Origin: Brachionus koreanus | Lineage: Eukaryota; Rotifera; Eurotatoria; Ploima; Brachionidae | Assembly (NCBI GenBank): GCA_016987375.1 | Contig: PJRA01000524.1 | Location: 549,046 to 571,940 of the forward strand | Length of the DNA: 22,895 bases | Reading direction: 5' to 3' | In this document: one piece after another, positions 9,483 through 19,847 of the stretch | Layout of the letters: each line of letters opens with the position of its first letter | Numbering within the stretch: position 1 is the stretch's first letter | Translations under genes and position numbers: made by a program | The notes under the pieces: generated by a model | The model's input: only the letters and a program-made list of their open reading frames with translations | The model's database searches: none | Told to the model about the DNA's origin: nothing

Positions 9483-10057
9483 GTTCAAACTAATAATATT
9501 ATTTAGTTTATATAATGTTTATTTTTTATTAACTGGTCTATTTTATTTATTCAATATTAACAAAAAATTAAAAAATAATATTCGACAAAATTACAAATTA
9601 CAGTTTATCGTAGGCTTTTTTTTCCTTAGCCACATTACCAAAATTACATTTACTTATTGTCCAGTTATCTTTATTAAAGTCAATAATTTTAGTATTTTTT
9701 GCTTATTTTTAAAAGCTTATCAAAGTCCAAGTTTTTGATCATGGAGTTGTTTTTCAAAATACAGTCACTGTTGATTAATGCTTGGCTTTCTTTTTATGTC
9801 AAAAAATAAAAAAAATAAAAAATTTTTTTTTAAACAATTTAGCTCAGTTTCTAGAAAAATTCGTGCTTAAAATCATCAAAATTTGAACAATTAAAAAAAA
9901 AATTTTAACAGCAAAATAATATTTTTGAATTTTTAAAAATTCTTAACATTAAGCTTTTGAAAAAACTTGGTTTTGTTCCCCAGCAGAACTATTTATTGGC
10001 AAAATTGTGAATTTCTCTTTGAAATTTAGGTGTAATTAGTTCTAGATTAAGAAAGCC
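9483..10057. other. AT-rich stretch between two MITEs
   Basis: No supported exon. AAAGTCCAAGTTTTTGATC near 9723 resembles the AAGTCC repeat found in the F-box gene intron. An upstream first exon of the F-box gene could be hidden here, but no candidate is convincing. Confidence 0.4.
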
Positions 10058-10244
10058 TTAACACTCAAAGGCCGGAGGAATCTTTTGAACACATATTATT
10101 ACTTCCTATATTTGTTTTTTATTCAATTAATTCAATCATTTTTTAAATTTTTTTTTCAATCATATCTTAAATAAAAAATATTATAAAATTATTTTATTTT
10201 TATTGAAAAAAAAACTAAAAATTCCTCCTATTTTTGGGTGTTAA
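10058..10244. mobile_element. piggyBac-like MITE bounded by TTAA
   Basis: The left end is TTAACACTCAAAGGCCGGAG and the right end, read inversely, is TTAACACCCAAAAATAGGAG; both continue GAAT. That is an imperfect inverted repeat of about 20-23 bases directly inside TTAA at each end, the target site used by piggyBac-family transposases. Length is about 187 bases. It is non-coding, AT-rich inside, and lies about 70 bases upstream of the first recognised F-box-gene exon. Confidence 0.6.
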
Positions 10245-10312
10245 ACAAAAATGAATTTTAGCTATTTTATTTCAAAGAAATTAAAATTTAAAAATAAAGG
10301 ATAAAAAAGCAG

Positions 10313-13300
10313 AAAGTTTGCCAAGCTCAACGAGAAAAAAGATTCTACCACCACCAACAAACTCTGCACAATCAATAGTAAATAATCCAGACAAACCAAA
10401 TTTATACCGAAGCAAAACCGTCATAGGTTCTAGTAGAGATAAAGAAAGCGACTTAAATGAGCAGTTAACAAAGCCAAAGAATGTTCATATTAAATCGATT
10501 GATTTATTCACTCAAAATTCCCAGCAATCTAATCAAGATGTTAATTCTAAGCCAAAAAAAAAATTGTATAAAAAAAGAGTTCCAATCTGGGAGTCTTCTG
10601 CTTTAAAAAAGCCTGATTCACAGTCAAAATCTTTATTTACACAAAGCTCAATCAGCTCTAAGCGTCCAGCTTCAGCTGGTCTTCTTACTTATTCAAAGTT
10701 AATTGAAATCGAGTCCAACATTCAAAATGATTATAAAATTAATGATCGAGCAGAAATAAATGATCAACAAAGAAAATTTGAGGATTTGAATGATAATCAA
10801 AGAGAAAAAACTGAATTCTTAGGCTCAAGAATAGATTGGTTAAATTTACCACATGAAATATGGCTAAGAGTTTTATCATTTCTCAAACAGCATGACTTAG
10901 CTAAATTTGGTCAGACGTGCAAAACGTTTAATTATTTGTACAAAGATAGTTCATTATGTAATTTTTTTAGAAAATACTTAAAAGTTTTTGCACTAAATTT
11001 TTGAAAAAAAATTTTTAAAGGGAGAAAAATTGAACTAAAATATGAGTATAGCGTAATAGATGAATGGCTAGATTGGATTGGCAAGCGTAGGCCAAATGAA
11101 TTGAATATTATACAGTGTTCTGGTCACGTCAGTTTTAATGGAATAACAGGGATGTTTAAAAATATTGGAGAAAATTTACAAGTAAAAGAAATAAACATTT
11201 TTTATTTTTCGCTTAAAATTTTTCAACACCGCTGATAGTAAAAATTAGGATTCATTTCTAACTGCCAGAGTTTCTGAGATTATTAAATTTTAGTGTGAGT
11301 CATAAAATTTTGCATTTTTAATTTATAAATAAAAACAATATATAGCTAATCTTTAAAATATAAGACATGATGCTCAATAGTCTTTACCCATCTATCAGCG
11401 AATGGTTCAGATTCTTCTCTTGTATCCAGAGTTGTTTAAAAGTCCAAAATTAAAGTCCAAGTCCGGACTTTAGATTTTTTTTAATTTTGTAAAAGTCAAA
11501 GTCAGGACTTCAAACAAATTGCTTATGTGTTAAAGAAATTTAAATTTTAATTAAGTTTAGTTTGTTTATATTTTAAAATTTCAAATTCTTTTTTTAAAGC
11601 ATCTTTGGATATAATTTAAAACAAAAAATATAAATTTCAATTTATTAATCCAGAGGTAAAACCAATTATTTAAAATATTTAGATACAATTAAAAATTACA
11701 TGCTCGAAAAAATAAAATAAATAAAAAGTTTTTGACTTGGACTTGTCTTGTGACTTGTGAAGGAGTTTTTTTATTTTCTGAAAAATTGTACAAAAAATCT
11801 AAAAATATGGAAATGTAAAAATGTAAAATTATTTTCATTTAATCCTAAAAGTTTTTAAATTTTGGTACTGTTTAACCTAATTTTTACTATAACGCTTTCT
11901 AATCATTCAATCGAATAAATAAAATTTTTGGCCAAAAAGCCTTTAGATTTCAAGTCTTTTTGACCTTCAAAAATTTGAAATTTTTAACCAAAAATTATGT
12001 CATTTTACGTAAAATTAAGTAAAAAAATTAAGAAATGTTGATATTTTTTATTTATTAAAATCAAAATTCTAATAATGTGTAATCTATTTAACATTTTAAA
12101 AAAAAAGCAAAATTTTATGATTCAACATAGCATCATTTTTTGAAATTATTATATTTCTTAATATTGATTTTTAGAAATTGAATTTGAGTAGATGTTCAAA
12201 TGGATCATTATCGGGAGACAATTTTGCTCTTCAAGCTTCAATACGATGCCCAAATGTAACAAGTTTAGACTTGAGTTGGACTCTTTTATCAAATCAAACT
12301 CTAAAATTGATTGTTGATTCTTTTAAAAAGTTGAATTTTACATTTAGTTTGATTTAAGAAACTAATTTAAGCAATTTTTAGAATTGAATCGATAAATCTG
12401 AGCGGTTGTAACATGATAAAAGAAGATGGCTTTAATCAACTATTAGAAAAACATGGAAAAAGGTACAAAATTTTACTTTGCTGCCAAGTCAGAAATAGCT
12501 AATGTTCATGTTTAGTCTTAAAAATTTGGAGATATCAGGATGCATTCATTTTTCATCGGATATCATTTACAATATTGGATGCCATTGCCGCCAAATAGAA
12601 AAACTAAACATTAGTAATTGCCATCGAGTAAGACTAACGTGTAAATTTACACAAGATTAATAATTGTTTACCTATAAAAAAAGATAAGAAATGAATCGAT
12701 TATCGAAGCTTGTCCTCAATGGATTAAACTTAAGTATATTGATCTTAGAGGCATAAAAAATGTGAGCAAATTTTTTTTCAAATTTTTAATTAAATAAAGG
12801 ATAATTTTCAATTAAAAGTTATTATAAACATGTAGAAAATTTTTTAATGATTTGAATTTTTAGATTAAAAATAATTGCATATCAGCTTTGGTCCGAAAAT
12901 GTCCCCATTTGGAAGGTTTATCGCTAGGTGAATGTGTACATATTGGAGATGCATCTATGGTTGAAATTGCTACCTATAGATCTGAAATAAAGCAATTAGA
13001 TTTGTGTAATTGTAAAAAGATTAGTGATGCGTCAATACGTTCAATGGCCGGCATTTGCTCAAAGCTTGAATTTTTGAATCTAAAAGGAACTAACCTGACT
13101 GATTCAGGGTAATCGAAAAATTTTAGAAAAAAGAAAAAAAAATTTAAATAAATTTAATTTTAGTTTAATAACTCTTGCGGATTCAAATTTCATAAAAAAA
13201 GTTGCCGATTTAAATTTGAGTTTTCTTCCGATAAGTGAGTTTGTTTTGCTAAAAATCCTTAAAAATGCTGAAAAGTAATAAATTCAAAATAATTTTGTTC

Positions 13301-13449
13301 TATCTTTAGTATAAATTTATTGCTAATTTTTTTTAAGTTTGAGAAAAATTGATTTATATGGCTGTTATAACATTAAACACATTGAAAAAATAAAAGAATC
13401 GATAGCAACTAATGACACAATCAAAAGAAACTTAGAAATAAATATTTGA
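10313..13449 (+). CDS. F-box/leucine-rich-repeat protein, nine exons, start not found
   Basis: Likely substrate receptor of an SCF (Skp1-Cullin1-F-box) ubiquitin ligase. Exons: 10313-10957, 11021-11181, 12175-12329, 12382-12462, 12516-12627, 12684-12761, 12864-13108, 13164-13274 and 13338-13449; all joins keep phase. About 210 residues of basic, Ser-rich, probably disordered sequence precede the F-box, WLNLPHEIWLRVLSFLKQHD, which ends DSSLWRKIEL across the first intron. Then come C-containing leucine-rich repeats: KLNLSRC, SLDLSWT, SINLSGC, NLEISGC, KLNISNC, YIDLRG, GLSLGEC, QLDLCNC, FLNLKGT, DLNLSF and KIDLYGC. The end is RNLEINI, so the family match is FBXL, but I cannot name the member. 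No ATG exists in the first exon; it is closed by a TAA at 10282-10284, so the start lies in an unseen upstream exon. Intron 2 (11182-12174) is large and holds repeat debris. Confidence 0.88.
11296..11319. repeat. 24-base dispersed repeat, copy 1
   Basis: TGAGTCATAAAATTTTGCAT plus TTTT occurs here in the large F-box-gene intron and again at 19273-19296, identical by eye. Too short to name; flanks do not match. Confidence 0.35.
11439..11757. repeat. AAGTCC-type repeat remnant with opposed ends
   Basis: The left end holds several copies of AAAGTCC/AAAGTCAAAGTC (for example AAAGTCCAAGTCCGGACTTT at 11453). The right end holds the inverse, GACTTGGACTTGTC, at about 11733. Opposed copies about 300 bases apart suggest a decayed terminal-inverted-repeat element, but no target duplication is visible. 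It lies within the large intron of the F-box gene. Confidence 0.35.
11771..11840. mobile_element. solo right arm of the hAT-like MITE
   Basis: Seventy bases from TTATTTTCTGAAAAATTG to AAAATTATTTTCATTT repeat the right arm of the MITE at 9285-9474 with only a few differences. The last TTGCC of the terminus and the whole left arm are missing. It is directly adjacent to the AAGTCC repeat in intron 2 of the F-box gene. Confidence 0.7.
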
Positions 13450-13486
13450 AAATTATAATTTTGTTATCTTTTTTTAATATTTATTG

Positions 13487-13492
13487 AATAAA
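13487..13492 (+). terminator. polyadenylation signal of the F-box gene
   Basis: AATAAA 38 bases after the F-box-gene stop, followed by a long A run. It sits in the 205-base gap between this gene and the convergent minus-strand secreted-protein gene. Confidence 0.45.
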
Positions 13493-13654
13493 TTTAAAAA
13501 AAAAAAAATTTGTTTAAATTTTGTTTTAGTTAAATTAATTTTTTTATTTATGAAATATTTGATATTTTGATTATTCTTTAAAATAATAAATAATTATTAG
13601 CAAAATAAAAAAAAAAAAAAAAGAAAATTTGTTAAAGCGGCTAAATTATTAATT

Positions 13655-13809
13655 TTAAGAATCTTTGTTCATTTTTGGACACACCAATATTGCAATTACA
13701 ATTATAGCTATGAAAAAAATAGTTGTGCCAATCCACAATAATTGATAATAATTAAAAGTTTGTGTATAGTTGTGATAATGGTGGTGATGATGAAATTGTT
13801 CAAGATCTT
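13655..13809 (-). CDS. alternative last exon coding a transmembrane tail
   Basis: Acceptor AAAATAG, then one codon completed by the G from the upstream exon. It reads EDLEQFHHHHHYHNYTQTFN, then the strongly hydrophobic LLWIGTTIFFIAIIVIAILV, then CPKMNKDS and a TAA at 13655-13657. That is a His-rich juxtamembrane segment, one membrane helix and a very short cytoplasmic tail. The acceptor phase (1) equals that of the exon at 13906-13979, which has its own stop and no good donor, so this exon can only be joined directly to the big exon at 14125. The product would be 401 residues and type I membrane-anchored. Confidence 0.7.
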
Positions 13810-13905
13810 CTATTTTATTTTAGTTTTTTGATTAAAATTTTGTTAATTAAATATCAATAAGTGAAATAAATGTTCACAAGGGTTCACACATTAAATAGAA
13901 ATAAT

Positions 13906-15175
13906 TTATTTCTTAAGCGATAAATTTTTGAATTTATCAAAAAACTTTTGTGCTTTTCCTTTCAAATCGCCAAAAAAACCTAAGTAGAAAAGTTTAGATT
14001 AAGATTTCTGACTGGATGGCAATGCTTCTTGACCAAAGTCAAAGAAAATTGGTCAAAAAGCAGCAAAACTGATTAAGTGTGACCCCTAGTTTACATTCGT
14101 AGGGTAGATCAGTTATTCACCTACCTTTGGCAGAAAGACTTTTGGACATTGGTTCCATGTGCACTCGCTTCTCGACAAGATGACCTCCTTTTCCAATTAA
14201 GGATGGCTTCTGACCTGGTAAACTATCAATGTCATATATTTCATCAAATGATTGTATATTAAAATAACCTTTTAGATTTCCTTTGTTGTTTGTGTGCTTG
14301 TTTTTGCTCGAGTCATTTAGAAACAAAGAGTTATTTTTAGATGTTGAAGATGTTGTTGATACTGTTGATGTAGTTGTTTTATTTGTTGTTAAAGATTTGT
14401 TTGTAGCATTTGGATTAAAATGTTTAGTAGTTATATTCAAAATAGCTATTGTGGAATTTATTTTTGGCCTTTGAACAGCAGTTTGAGTGTGACTTGTGTT
14501 AAAAATTGTTGTATTTAAATTTAATTTTGAATTGTGTGCTGTTCCTGTTGTCTTGGAAATGTTCTTAGGCACATTAGAAAATTTTGTAGAATTAATTGAA
14601 CCTTTTCTATCTGGTCTAGTAGAGTTTTCAAACGATAAATTAACCTGTAAATTTTCTGAATCAATGACAGGTTCAGGAAGCCTAAAATACACTGGTTCAG
14701 TTAAGTCTTCCATTGGGGACAAAGAAATTCCACTATGCGGATAGTCAACAGACATTGGATTTTGATCAAATTGGTTTGGTGCATTTATATTAGCTAAATT
14801 CTGATACAAATCATTTGAAAAAGCATTCAGTAAATCATTTTCATTGATCAAATCACCTAAATTGTGGTAGTCATTATTTAAAAAATCTGACGCCACTGCA
14901 ATTTGTTCATTTTGTCCATTTGCTCTGTTCATGATTGATGGCTCATACAAGTTATTTAACTTGTAGTCGTCAGTAGGGGGATTTGGATAAAAATTGGCCA
15001 AAAATGGCTCAATGTCTTGTGGTCTCTCAACCAAAGAAAGCAACTCTCCAATATCTACATTTTGATTGTCAAATTGATCATTTACAACAAATTGATCTTG
15101 AGCATTTATGACTGTCGTTGCAATCAAAAACAAAAAAGATATTAAAACTATTCTATTTTTGGTCTTATGAATCAT
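13906..15175 (-). CDS. secreted, Asn/Thr-rich, probably N-glycosylated protein (soluble form)
   Basis: Exon 14125-15175 joins through GTAGGT...CTACTTAG to exon 13906-13979. The product is 374 residues. The ATG at 15173-15175 begins MIHKTKNRIVLISFLFLIAT, a textbook signal peptide with likely cleavage after VINA. An in-frame ATG at 15235 would add 20 residues ahead of it and spoil the signal, so I prefer the inner one. The mature part starts acidic (QDQFVVNDQFDNQNVDIGEL). It then has a mucin-like region rich in Asn, Ser and Thr with many N-X-S/T sequons (NLS, NST, NIS, NTT, NTS, NIT, NKS, NKT, NNS, NDS). A conserved-looking block GQKPSLIGKGGHLVEKRVHM comes before the splice. This ending adds GFFGDLKGKAQKFFDKFKN..., an amphipathic basic tail. 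I do not recognise the family. It is convergent with the F-box gene and in tandem with RECQL. Plus-strand frames within 14283-14744 are shadows. Confidence 0.75.
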
Positions 15176-15235
15176 TTTGAATTTTGTCTCGAATACGAAA
15201 TGGCTTTTTGTTAGATACAAATAATTAGATTCCAT

Positions 15236-15806
15236 TCATTTCGTTGTTAATGCAAGACCAAAGAATCAGAATGGTAATTTTATTCGGATTAGATAATACA
15301 AGTTATAAATTGAATTATGGCCAAAAAAAAATTTGATTTTATGCTTTGGAAATAATCAAATTTTTTTTTTTTTTTGAACAGATTTAATTATCTTTAAGTT
15401 GAAATAAAATCAAAAATTAAATTTTAGAAAAATAGCTAAAATTTTTCATAATCCAGACTGAATAAAAGTCTAAGAGAGAACTGTGTGCTTTTTAAGTGAT
15501 TATGCTTCAAACCTTATAAACTTAAGCCTTCTAATTTTCTCCGCATCACTTAAATGTCTACAAAGCTATGCGTTAAATATACAGATCATTCATGAAAAAT
15601 TTTATTTTTTTTTTACTTTGTTTAAGACTTAGTCTAATACCCGCTGTAATTCTAACAATCATTTGCTTACTTGTGAGTCAATGAGCAATTCTCACGTTTA
15701 ACAACATAAAATTTTTGAAAATAAATATCCTCTTTAATATTAGTCAATGTTTTCTAGTAAAAAGATTTTTACTCTTCTAAGAAGTACAGTTTTTTCCTAT
15801 ATATAC
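15236..15806. other. spacer between RECQL and the secreted-protein gene
   Basis: No exon seen. It carries the RECQL 3' end and the promoter of the secreted-protein gene, both on the minus strand. Confidence 0.5.
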
Positions 15807-15812
15807 TTTATT
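15807..15812 (-). terminator. polyadenylation signal of RECQL
   Basis: AATAAA on the minus strand, about 97 bases beyond the RECQL stop codon at 15909-15911. Confidence 0.45.
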
Positions 15813-15908
15813 TAAATTTAAATTAAAATAATACACAATCAATTTAGCATATAAAAGTTTAATGTATTTGTCCGAAATTCTATTAATTAAATTCTATTTA
15901 GATTATTT

Positions 15909-18888
15909 TTACCATAGAACTTTTTTGCTCTTTGGCATTATTTCACTGTTATTTTGATCAAAAATAAGTTCACAGCTGTCCGAACTTGCATTCATGTCTA
16001 AATTTCTTTTTCGAGTCTTTAGCTCTTTCGACTCGTTTTTTTCAGCCAATTCAGGTTTTGCTAGTTTTTCTATCGATGCTGCTTTGCTACTATGAGAGCT
16101 AGTTCTATCAATATAAAAACAACTATCATTTCTTAAGTGTTTACTTAATGGACCAGCTACAACATAGCAAATGGTGTTGTATGGTGTAAAATGAAAATCT
16201 TCTTTCAAGTAACTATTCATCAACATTGTTAAAATTAAATTTTCAACTTCGGTTTGATTTAAATTGTTGGGGTAATAATTCGATTTTTTATTTTTAGAAA
16301 CAATTCCCGAATAAACTAACTCAGCCAATTTATTTGAGGTTAGTTTTTTGTCAGATTTAGTATTTTCTAGTACACTCAAGACAAAGCAAGCTTCCTCAAA
16401 TACATCGATTTTTTCGATCTGATTTGAATTCGTGTCTTTACAATGATCACACATTTGGTTGCAGTCACCATTTTTTTCCCATACATCATCATTAAAGTGC
16501 TTGGCAATTAATATTCGTTTGCAGGTTTTTTTGTCTATACAATAGTTGACTATTGAATACAAATTTTCCAGACCTGAGAACAAAATTTATGTGATGCTTT
16601 TTAAGAATTTAAAAGACTTGCCAGTTTGTTCTGTAAATACCATAGTGCTTTGACGAAATACATCAGCAAATCTGAAAATGTTGATAAAATTCAAACATTT
16701 TTAATAAATTATTTGAATAAATCATTTTGCTCCGAACACTTGTTTTAATATTTTATTTATTAATATTTATGTAGTGGTATAATTTTAAATTCTAAAAATT
16801 TTAGCTTAACTTTAAGAATAAATAAAATAAATCAAATTAACTAAATACTCTGAGATAAGAACCCAACATACTGCTAGTTAAATTAACGGCATAACATTCA
16901 AATAAGCTTAAAAATTCAATTGAAATTGGCAAGAATATTTACTAGAACAATTAGAAATATTTTTTTTAAATAAATGAATTAAAATAAAGACTGTCTATCC
17001 AAGCAGTATATAAAAAAATTGAAAAAGCTTTAATTTAAATTTTTTCTCTTAAAAATCTTCTAAATTCAGGATTTTTTTAGCTGAAAAATTTTTCATTACC
17101 TAAAAAATAGTATACTATGTGCCGTTTTTCCATCTCGTCCTGCACGACCACTTTCCTGATAAAAATTCTCAAGTGATTTACTTAATGAATGATGAATAAC
17201 AAATCTGCAATCTTGTTTATCGATTCCCATGCCGAATGCAATTGTGGCTACAATCACATGTACTTGGTTTTTTAGCCATTTTTCATGAACTTTAGACCGT
17301 TCTAATGCATCCATGCTGGCATGATAGCAACCAGCTTTTATACCTCTTGAACAAAGATCAATTGCCACTTGTGAACCTTTCATTTGGAATCATCTTTAAA
17401 AAATTTTCATCCTCCTAAATTAGTTTACTTTCTTTTTGAGAAAAACAATATACAATTCCAGACTGTTGGGAAAATTTTTTTTTTATTAGAGTTGCCAGTT
17501 CATTTATAAATTCTTCGTGGCTAGATGGCTTCTGTTTAATCTCATAAAACAAATTAGGTCTATTGAACGAAGCTTTGAAGAGAACACATTTTGGGATACT
17601 TAAAATTTTTTTAACGTCATCAATAACAGATTGGGTTGCTGTGGCTGTAAGTCCCAAAATGCAAATATTTGGAAAAACTTGTTTCATAACTCCTAGAAAT
17701 TTATAATCCGGTCTGATTTAATTGAAGAAAAGTACAAATGAAATTAATCTGAAGAATAAGCAATACCTAAAGTCATGGCCATATGTTGAACAACAGTGAA
17801 CTTCGTCAACTACTAGTCGTTTAAAACGACCAGCCTCGTACATTTTTTGTAGTTTATTCATAAAAATTTTCGATTTAGCCAATTTTTCTGGAGTAACATA
17901 CAAAATCTTAAGACTACTCTTGTTGTCCAGCATTTGTGAGTGAATTTTGGTGACGTGATCCTTGCTGCTTGTACTATTTAAAGTATCAGCGTTTATATTC
18001 AAAGATTTGAGTAGCCACAATTGATCTTCCATTAAAGATACCAATGGAGATACAACTAAAGTGAGTCCGGTATCAATTAACGCTGGTAACTGGAAGCACA
18101 GCGACTTTCCTCCTCCAGTTGGCATTATTACCAAACAATCAATTTTGCTTAGTGTCACATTAATTGTCTCTAGTTGGAGAGGTCGAAAATTTTCTAACTT
18201 AAATGTTTCTTTCAAATTTTTTCTCGCATCTTGACTCCATTCAAAATCTGCAGAGTAAGACGATTTAAACTCAAATTAGTTAAAGAAATAATTTTAAAAA
18301 AAGATTTAGGTTATTTTATTGAAAGTGAATAAACCATGATTTTTAGGGCAGTAATTAATATTAATTAGAAAGTAAAGAAAATAATAATTTTATGATTTTT
18401 TTAATTATTTAAGCTCAATAGGCGGATATTGCTCTAATGCATGATAAATAATTTGTATTCAAATTAGATTTTTTTTAAAAAGGATTCAATTATTTTTTTA
18501 AATTTTTTGTCAAGGCTCAGATTTTACGAGTAATTACAATCATTGATTAATTTATCATTAATGATTTAAATTGCATCATAGCCTTGAAAAAAGTGAATAG
18601 CAAAAGCAAATGTTTATACCAGTTCGATTCCAATCAATTGTGAGATCAGTATTGTTTCCTCCAGACGAGCTGGGCATTAAGTCTTTGAGTTTATTTGAAC
18701 ATACTTTTTTTCTACTTAGCAGAACATCACGTTCTGATTCAAGCAAGCTTATCTCTTCTCTTATCTGATTTAGACGCTTATCGATTTGCTTCAGTTCACT
18801 ATTTATATCTACTTAGGTGAAAATTTCTTACAATTTAAAACGATTCTCACAATCAAATTGAAATCAAACCTTTTTCTTCAATAGACAT
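15909..18888 (-). CDS. RECQL: RecQ1-type ATP-dependent DNA helicase, seven exons, complete
   Basis: A 3'-5' helicase that unwinds forks and branch-migrates Holliday junctions in the nucleus. Exons: 18870-18888, 18620-18811, 17767-18247, 17429-17712, 17100-17376, 16622-16671 and 15909-16573. They give 655 residues; vertebrate RECQL is about 650. A coiled N-terminus (residues 7-45) precedes [17 protein letters not shown] (motif 0). Walker A is MPTGGGKS with K118, and DEVH is 218-221. The aromatic-rich loop is [12 protein letters not shown], with Tyr226 where the family has Trp. Motif IV lies near [11 protein letters not shown], then [14 protein letters not shown] and [10 protein letters not shown] (motif VI). 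All four zinc ligands are present (C452, C472, C476, C479). The winged helix keeps FTPYNTICY, with a Tyr at the hairpin-tip position. The C-tail is basic, including KTRKRNLD and PKSKK. The intron 16574-16621 uses a GC donor. The absence of an HRDC domain also fits RECQL rather than BLM or WRN. Confidence 0.95.
16672..17099 (-). other. fifth intron of RECQL (428 bp)
   Basis: Bounded by GTAATG at the donor and TTTTCAG at the acceptor. It is AT-rich and I see no exon or repeat inside. It is long compared with the gene's other introns, apart from the 372-bp second intron (18248-18619). Confidence 0.6.
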
Positions 18889-19847
18889 GTTAAAAATGAA
18901 TTAGAACTCTATGTTATTACTTAAATGTATTGTTCGAAATTTTTCATAATGCATTTGTCTTTCAGTTTTCTAAAAAATAATTTTTACTCAACAGTTTTGA
19001 GAATTTAAACTGTAGTAATGCGATTTATTTTGTCTTAAAAAAATTTCTTATCATGAATAAATTTCTAATTTGTTTTTTGTTGCGAAGATTTCTACTGAAC
19101 TGATAGCAATAAATCTTCAAAATTAAAAAAATATATATTAAGTTTTCTAGAAGATTGATTGTAAAAAAATACGGACCTTTGCGTATTTTTAGACTAGTAA
19201 ACTTGTATTAAATTTTTTAAACCATAATCTTTTATATTATTTAATTTTACATTATTGAATTTTTTGAAGAATTGAGTCATAAAATTTTGCATTTTTTAAA
19301 AACTATCATTATAATTCTAAAACATCATATCATTTCATAAGTAAAAATAACGGTCGATGCATTATTAGTTACATAAAATTCAAGCCTATATAAATAAGGA
19401 TGCTAAAACTATTTTTTATTTTTTTTATTTAATCCTTATGTAAAATTAAATAATTATCTGTTAAAATCTATTTCTGGTATAGAAGCAACACACAGCTTTA
19501 GATCTCAATTTGTCTTAATATCAGTGATTGTAAAAAGCTTGAATCAATTTTTTTTAAACATGATTCAAAACATCGAATCAATTGTTGTTCTGTTGTTGCT
19601 TCAAAACCTTCTTCAGAGACATTCTCTGTCAAAATATCCAATCATGTCAAAATGTCCTCTATTGTCCTCTTTTCATCATTTTTATTCTCTTCAAATTTTG
19701 CATTTTGAAAAATTTTTATAGTAGAAAAATTAAACTAAGTTTTGTGTAACCTGTTAAATGGAATTAAATTCTCTTCAAAATGGCTTCTAGACTTTTAGTT
19801 TACGCAAATTATCAAATGAGCTTTACACATCACAATCAAGGATATAT
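18889..19847. other. region upstream of RECQL, no supported gene
   Basis: It contains the RECQL promoter on the minus strand. A 65-codon plus-strand frame at 19524-19721 has no family resemblance and no splice partner, and I do not call it. The second copy of a 24-base repeat lies at 19273-19296. The T-rich part around 19420 shows nothing clear. Confidence 0.45.
19273..19296. repeat. 24-base dispersed repeat, copy 2
   Basis: Identical by eye to 11296-11319; both are on the plus strand. Surroundings differ, so it may be a fragment of a decayed dispersed element. Confidence 0.35.

Noticed and set aside
12002..12015. 14-base perfect palindrome ATTTTACGTAAAAT
   Set aside because: Short AT palindromes are expected often in DNA of this composition, and nothing around it suggests a regulatory role.
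14283..14744. Two plus-strand open frames rich in Val, Leu and Phe
   Set aside because: Antisense shadows of the secreted-protein exon; hydrophobic content is the complement of its Asn/Thr-rich codons.
19524..19721. 65-codon plus-strand frame
   Set aside because: Leu/Ser-rich low-complexity translation with no splice partners and no family resemblance.
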